Below, piece by piece: positions 57,440 to 64,000 of a stretch of 64,000 bases of DNA (its first letter is position 1; every line of letters starts with the position of its first letter). The stretch lies in assembly GCA_003952965.2 (NCBI GenBank), contig CM025853.1:14350068-14414067 (forward strand), in the 5' to 3' direction. The stretch is from Morella rubra (lineage: Eukaryota; Streptophyta; Magnoliopsida; Fagales; Myricaceae). The notes under the pieces are model-generated. The model was not told the DNA's origin. It worked only from the letters and a program-made list of their open reading frames with translations, and did no database searches. A program made the translations under genes and the position numbers.

Positions 57440-60400
57440 AAACATATAACTATATCAAATAACACACATAGAGAAACATTTAGAAATCTAATCTTCAGGC
57501 AATAACTCAAAGCAATAAATTATAATTACATTATCGTCCCAAAATATAGGTTGCTTGAGAGCCTTAAGCCTCATAGGCTAAAGAGACCATGACGACCACA
57601 CATTGGAGGTTCATGTCAACTCTTTCAAAAATAACTTAGGATCTACAAGAATTGCAAATTAGGGGAGGGCACCCTCGTCAACCCCCCCCCTCCTCAGGTT
57701 CTAGATCCTCCTTATGAGTTCCCTCACCTGGAACATCGTCTATAATGATACAATTGAAATACTGTGAATCCAATGACTCAGTAAGGGATATGCATGATAT
57801 GATCATGAATGACAGGTATATACATGCCAACATAAATGCATGTTTATGTATGCAACTCTCGTACATGCAATTTGCTTAGACCAGGCATTCATTTCATTCT
57901 TTAGGTAGTGCTAATACTATTTGGGCTATCATCCAATCTTTTTTCATTCACACTCACTGAAGTCATATGTCGACGAGGAGATTCAGGGGAGGGGGCGAGA
58001 GCCCAAGAGGATTGTTGCGTAAACCAGTCCTTAGTCAAGAAATACTTGTTCTATTTCCCCGGCTGGCTTTCCCTTGAAAACATGTCATTTGTCGAAGCAC
58101 CTTTGAGGTGACCCCAGGCCTATATGCTTTTCAGAACACGACCTGTAGAGGTCGTCATCTGATCTGGTTCTCCCAAGCACTGCGTAAGGTCGCCTTCTCA
58201 AGTTGTTAAGGCAAGGGCAATTCTACTGTCCTCAGACTCCCCGAAAACGCTAGTTACAATACGAGCTTTCAATAATGACAAAATAACAAAGAGAAAAGCA
58301 CGCAGATTTGGACACTACAAGGAAACACACTCCCAGCGACACATGCTACTTCCATTAAGAGGGGTACAATAGGAGCAAGGCAGAACTTAATAGTTTTGGT
58401 TTTTTATTACTAATTTTTTCTTGATATTTTAAAAGCTAAAAGCTATATTATTACTCAAGCAGACATTCTGGTTTTTGACGGAACATTGGGATCGGTGATT
58501 TAAAACTTCTATTTGTCTACATAATTGGCACACTAGTGAGAACGACCTTTCTGGCCATTAGGAAGTATTATTAATCTACAAATAAACACTCATAACAACA
58601 TAATTCAGGAAAACTAGGTAATGGGGCAACAATCAGACTCTTCAACAACTTTACTAAGGGCGAATTTGTTGAAAAGCTCATGAGATGATTACTACACACA
58701 CTTGAAACTATTCCTCAGATGGCCCATGAGATCGCTCTTTCAAATATATTATATAAGACTGTATAAATAGGTAAAACAGACAGATAAACACGGGAAATGA
58801 GGGTGATCTAATTTCAGGTCGTACCAATACTCTAGGTGTGGCGCGGACACTTGGAAATATTCAGATGTCGGGCACACTGAACTACACAATTAATATAACT
58901 TTGTGAGTCGAGAAGACTCATAAGGGCTCTGATGGATATTGTTCCATAAATTTGGACTTCAGTCAAACTCTTCAAAATGCAAGTAGTAGCTAAACTTTTG
59001 CTGTCGAGATTATATGCCTATCAATAAATACATGCTTGATCTTGTAGATGCTGAACAATCATGGATTGTCGGAGAGGGATGGGGACAATATGCAGGTGTT
59101 GACATGTGAAACATATGATAATGCTATCTTGAAAATAACATTTCTTGCTTGAAAATATGTCTGTTTCTTGAAAACCCCTTTTTTTTTTCTTTTTTTTTTT
59201 TTTTCTTTCTTGAACTGCTACTTCTTCACGCTCCATTTTACCCCTGGAAGTACATGAGGTTTTGTAGCGCTTCGATATCCGGATAACTATTCATATAGCT
59301 CCTTGCAACACCTTGGTGTTTAGAGCGACACACACAACTGTATGGTTTGGAGTTACCAAAAGTCGCTTGGGAGTGGGCTCCGCATCAGTCTTAATGGGCT
59401 AGTACGGTCATAGCCAACACTTCGTGATGGCTACACGACGGCTGAAGCTCTCTCAGATCGAAGGACAAATACTTCGAGCGCGGTGATTGCACATACTTCG
59501 GGACCTACCCATCCTTCTCTAATTCGTCCTTAAACGAGGAGATGCCTTTTAGTCGCTACGATTCACTCCATTGGAAGGACATAAAGGATACTCCATTGAC
59601 TTTAATTCTCTCAAGTCGGGGATTTCGTCCGTTTCGGATGGAGGGATGTTGATTCAGATATTTGTGTCATTAGAATGTTATAGCATTCTCTTTTTTTTTG
59701 ATTTATACCTAGGGATCTTTATTAGATTTTAGTTGGCACTCCTCTAAATTCAGACTTTGATAGAGTTACGCATTATGTACACATCACGAATAGTTTCTAT
59801 GCTTGCACAACAAGAAACTTTTAAGCAAATTGCTCCATGTTATGTCAAATTGACTTGATAATGCCATTTGGTAAAGCTTGATAATCGCAATAAGAGCATT
59901 AGTATACTTTTCATATCCCACTCACTAAAGTAATCATTTTACTTCTTACGATAGTTAATATCAGGTTGTTATACTCTTTCAACAGTATTGCCATAAAATA
60001 TTGCTAACATATTTATGACATCTGCTATTCTGCTCAGCCCATAATATATTGGTAGAAATGCTCAATAGCCACAAGTCTCATCAATACAATATAGTTGCTA
60101 CCGACGTGCTCAGTGCATGCTTGAGGAAAACTATCCAATACATGTGTAATCACTTCCAGTTTTTTTTTTTTTTTTTTCGAAAACATAAATTTTTCACTTT
60201 CCTCCGTCCACTTGAGCTTAGGGCGGCACCTTGCCTACAAATGAATTACACTAATGTCATTTAGAGTTTTGCTACACAAGCATTCAATCAACTTCAGCAT
60301 ACATTTGCAGACTTTCACAATATAGGCTACAGTCATCACCACAATTTTCTTGTAGTTCTTTCCCAGATGAGATAGAGAAGTCCTAAGGATCAGACGTAAA

Positions 60401-63400
60401 AAGCCAAGTAATGAATCTATAATGGCATAGAGCTCCGAGGTATTATGCAATACATAGACAATTTGGGCATATGCCACAAACCATGGATCTACACAAAATT
60501 TTATCGTACGTTCCAAAATTTATCGCAATATAGATATATAAAGTAACTTCTGAAACTCGTTTGCCACTTCTGAGCACCAAGTATTGGTGAACTTTAACGA
60601 GGAGAACGATAAATTCGGCTGAGCTGCGAGAGGACTGAAATATCAAAGCGGGGATTTGGGATGCTAGATTCACCTGACTAGATCTCTAGGCTCCAAAGAG
60701 TTATTGCATAGGAACTGAATTCAAAAACACACCGACTTATTCATCGCACAATATTACATAGAGGATTTGAGAAAATCACACAGAGATTTAACACATTTGA
60801 CACAGTACCTTGTCGATACTATATTAGCTCGATGGAAAAAACTATCTATAGACTACATTCTGAGAAATCAGAGTCACAATAACAGATGTGCATGTGTCGA
60901 AACAGACTTCATTCAAAGAGAAATTCTAAGAAGAGAAAAATAGAACGCCATGCGCTAGTCCGTCCAGCATCAAGGGTCATATATCACTTTCACAAAGTAA
61001 ACACACACCTACAACATTAATCATTCCTACAAAGCGAATCTTAATCGAACTAATTGCGGAATGTTTGTTACGCGTATAAATTATAAGTAGGATCCTTCTT
61101 GCAGCAGACTTAAAATTTAAGACCTAAATCGTAAAATTTGGACTAACTTGAGTGACATTTTTCACAAAAGATATAAACGTTGAAAGTGATCCAATGCATG
61201 ACAAAAATAGCACGCTCAAGAAAGTATCACCTAGACAGTGCTTGCAAAGACTTGAACAGGTATCAGGACACGCTTGGGATGATATATGCAAGATATCTTA
61301 GCTACATGAAAAATATACGCAATTACACGATTGAATAACGTTAGTGATCGGAGATAAGTGATATCAATCAACCAAGGTATGGCTTTAAACATCTTATACC
61401 TATTTCACACTAGGCTACGCTCATATTCTAAGAGTATACATTCCGCATAGATCAAAAAGATCAACACATAGTACTCAGAAACACATTCAAATCGGATGTC
61501 CTAAATTGGGCAGAGGTTAAATTTCAGCAATAGGTTTTCTACAACTAGTTTACAACCCTTCTCTTCGAGAATATATGGGTCTTATATATTTAAACACCCT
61601 ATGGGCATCCACCATGATCACAACTTCCAGGTATACTTATTCATAAGCAATCGTATACCAATCCATGGAATGTCTTCTTAGACATTAAGTTACATTACTT
61701 ATTCACATGGATAAAGTCCGGCAAGGAAATAAGAACTATGAATCGCCTACTTATACTACCATACAAAAATCGATCTCGGCTTAACCATTCGGGGCATAAA
61801 TCCTGAGGATACAGTATTTTTTGCATTGGACTAATGCCTACTCATTCAAGGATTGCGCATTACTATCACTACTCAATATGTAAATAACAACCAACTGTCA
61901 AAACTAGAAATCCATAAAAGCGCCTGCAAACCAAAAATCAAACACCAGAAGGGTTCGTTGCACAAACATCAGACAAACACTAGCAAAAGATGCCTTAAAA
62001 TACATAAATCATCTATCATGATATTCCACACAAAGCACTAAGATGCATGCCACGGTTGCGCTCTCGTACTTCTTATATTGGCTCACACCCATCACTTTGT
62101 CTCTATCAACATACCCTCTTAATCTAACTTAAAGCCAATAAGAATCCCGAAGCATAAAAAATCAATCCCAAAAGGCACATATAATACCAAGCTTCAACAA
62201 GCGTGCATATAGTTGTGGTACTTAGTAGCATGACAGTCCACAGTCTAAACCTACTTAGAGGATAACACGAACATTAGCATAAGCACAGGTGAATAAAACA
62301 ACCAACCACACTGATGAGGATTGCTGGGTTCATTGGGTTTTTATCAAACACACCTCTAGGGATTTCACGTAAAAAATCCAGCGAAGATTTTCGCTTTTAT
62401 GAGTTAAGGAATCTTCTAAAGTATTCTGACTCCCATTGTATTCACTGCCATGTTGATGATGGAAGAAGATAATTTACGACTCTCTGTAAAAAATACTAGC
62501 AAGATTCTAACCCTAAAACATTACATTAGAAATAAGAATAGACGGAAACCAACCTACAGAGACGGACCTAGGAGAGAACACCAAACTCGAGATACAAGAA
62601 GATAAAGAAGAAAACTGGGAAGGATCTTAAGGGGTAATCAGGTTTTTATACGCGCAGCAAAGATATCGCCCATTCTTACCTGATAGTCTCTCAGCTCTTC
62701 CTCCTCCTTTCCTTTCTTACCAACTCATCTTCTTCTTTCTTTCTGATCTTCATTTACGTTACTTCTCATTACCTTTCCGGGTGATTCTGATTATAGGCTA
62801 ATTGCTCAGTGGACAGGTTTTTCTAGCAAACGAGGGAAGTGAAACGGATTATAGCGCAAGAGAGGGGGACTGGGGAGGTGAGTTGGAGATGTAGGCAGTG
62901 AAAGACAAACGGGCTTGAGGTGCTCAAGAAAAATGACCATGGGCTGCGAGAGCTCCGACCACACTCCCCGCAGCTTCACTTATCGTTGTGCGCCTCTTCT
63001 CATTTTCACGTTGGTCTGAAAGTATTCCTATATGTCTTCCAAACTCTTGGTCCTTTTTTCTTTGGATTAGTTTGTTATTATAGCTACTGACATATATAAG
63101 AATTTCCTAATATATCACATAATTTCTAGTATTTACCTCAGTTTACACCGGACTATGTCTCCCACCTTATACAGCAGGTCTCAGCCCTAATATGAAAAAA
63201 TCTTCCACAACTAATAGAAACAACGTTGACTCCTTCCAATACAAGTACCTCACAACTTATATTCATAGAATAGTATAGAATAAAATTAAGCACTAAATAA
63301 TGTTGAACCGCAATGTAATCTCAATTTAACTCAACTTTAAACATTGCACATATATATGGAACATGTTATAAATATATCCTAATACTTAAGATAGCTCCAT

Positions 63401-63600
63401 TTAAAAAAATCAGCTTATGATTGGATAAATATCACACTGCTAGGAATAACATAGATTAACATAATTCTCCCATAGCATGCCTCTCAAAAAAAATCCTCAG
63501 AGTAATAACTACACTAATTGGCAGGCACATACATATTTAAGGAGTCCAATAATTCTTTTAAAATAAAAGAAATCAAATAAGATGAGTTGGGGCCCTCTCA
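57440..63600. mobile_element. Stretched, probably error-laden copy or copies of the 12903-family LTR
   Basis: Islands matching the LTR occur in the right order. 57450-57700 matches 42690-42925. 57737-57820 covers the GACTCAG motif, which reappears at 58901-58925, so two overlapping pieces are present. 59225-59245 has the 'CACGCTCCATTTTACCCCTGG' phrase, 59482-59530 the 'CACATACTTCGGGACC' phrase, 60195-60265 the 'TCCGTCCACTTGAGC' phrase, 61378-61430 'CCAAGGTATGGCTTTAAA', 61510-61535 'GCAGAGGTTAAATTTCAGCA', and the end near 63590 'GTTGGGGCCCTCTCA'. Between them lies unrelated filler, and the span is about 1.5 times that of the intact LTR. No ORFs here should be trusted. Confidence 0.75.
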
Positions 63601-64000
63601 GCAGTCTCCCAAATGTGGACCACATCACAATCGTATTATCCAACATCCTAGAGTCCTCCTGGAATTGCAATCTTCTTTTTTATTCACAGAGGTTTGTAGT
63701 ATAGTTTTGAGTAGGCACGCCGGTGGCCTTTGAAGCGTCAGATGTCGTCCATGCCAGGACATCTAGGGCGGTGTCGAACCGAGAAACGCGACGCAACTCG
63801 GGAGGAGCGGAGGCATAGCTCTGCGACTACTAATCGTGCAATAGCGAATAAGTAGAGAAAGGTGAAGTCTGGAGAAGTCTCACTACTTAGGCCCTCATCC
63901 GGACCATTTTTTTTGCCATTGAGTTAAGCAGTGAGGGATAATAAGGATTCGAGTAACTCGCGCGCTTGGCATCTCCTCAGCATCAGGCGAAGGCGATGCC
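63601..64000. other. Unassigned right end of window
   Basis: GC content rises toward the edge. 'AATGTGGACCACATCACAATC' follows the LTR end and may be target sequence. No gene is recognisable. Confidence 0.35.

Noticed and set aside
1..64000. tRNA or rRNA genes
   Set aside because: I looked for cloverleaf-like GGTTCGA-type T-arms and rRNA-like blocks and saw none convincing. A tRNAscan run would be needed to exclude them fully.

Overview
The window reads as nuclear DNA of a flowering plant (eudicot). It is AT-rich, has GT-AG introns, and holds plant-specific families: a CACTA (En/Spm) transposon with TNP2- and TNP1-type transposases, solo LTRs, a LINE remnant, a UGT85-type glucosyltransferase fragment and a DUF627/DUF629 'ubiquitin carboxyl-terminal hydrolase-related' gene. 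I see no bacterial operon, CRISPR array, rRNA or tRNA. Almost everything is transposon or broken gene; the only host gene with most of its structure is the DUF627/629 gene at 29059-33274 (minus).

Region 1 (1-12264) is one very large inverted duplication. The left arm (1-6085) is the near-identical reverse complement of the right arm (6206-12264), around a 120-base unshared centre, and the left arm runs off the window. Each arm carries, from centre outward, about 1.29 kb of an LTR-like element, clusters of a palindromic GATCGATC-type repeat, a broken 'putative plant transposon protein' (PF20167-like) gene, more repeat clusters, and the start of a CACTA TNP2 transposase gene. The two TNP2 genes point away from each other.

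Region 2 (11672-21313) is the rest of the right-hand CACTA element: TNP2 (broken), a nested 3.46-kb solo LTR with a perfect 5-bp target duplication (12903-16361), the TNP2 C-terminal part with an acidic tail, a multi-exon TNP1/Ptta-type gene, a subterminal repeat array and a clean 3' end (…GTAGTG at 21313).

Region 3 (21314-33274) holds a UGT85 pseudogene with its promoter but an internal deletion, a LINE 3' remnant split by a 1.71-kb solo LTR, and the DUF627/629 gene.

Region 4 (33275-45930) is LTR-derived and repeat sequence: a 0.9-kb tandem duplication, a 2.09-kb LTR-like element carrying a 249-bp Mutator-type foldback MITE and a small retroposed insertion, nested LTR pieces, and a 670-base assembly gap.

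Region 5 (45930-64000) is mostly unrecognisable. It contains a Ty3/gypsy integrase fragment and, from about 57440 to 63600, a strangely stretched copy of the same LTR family found at 12903. The islands-and-filler pattern there looks more like uncorrected sequence than normal divergence.

The most interesting object is the giant palindrome. It is a head-to-head inverted duplication of a defective CACTA transposon whose breakpoint lies inside a nested LTR. By analogy with maize Mu killer, such a structure could yield hairpin RNA and small RNAs against CACTA elements, but an assembly or missed-adapter artefact must first be excluded.
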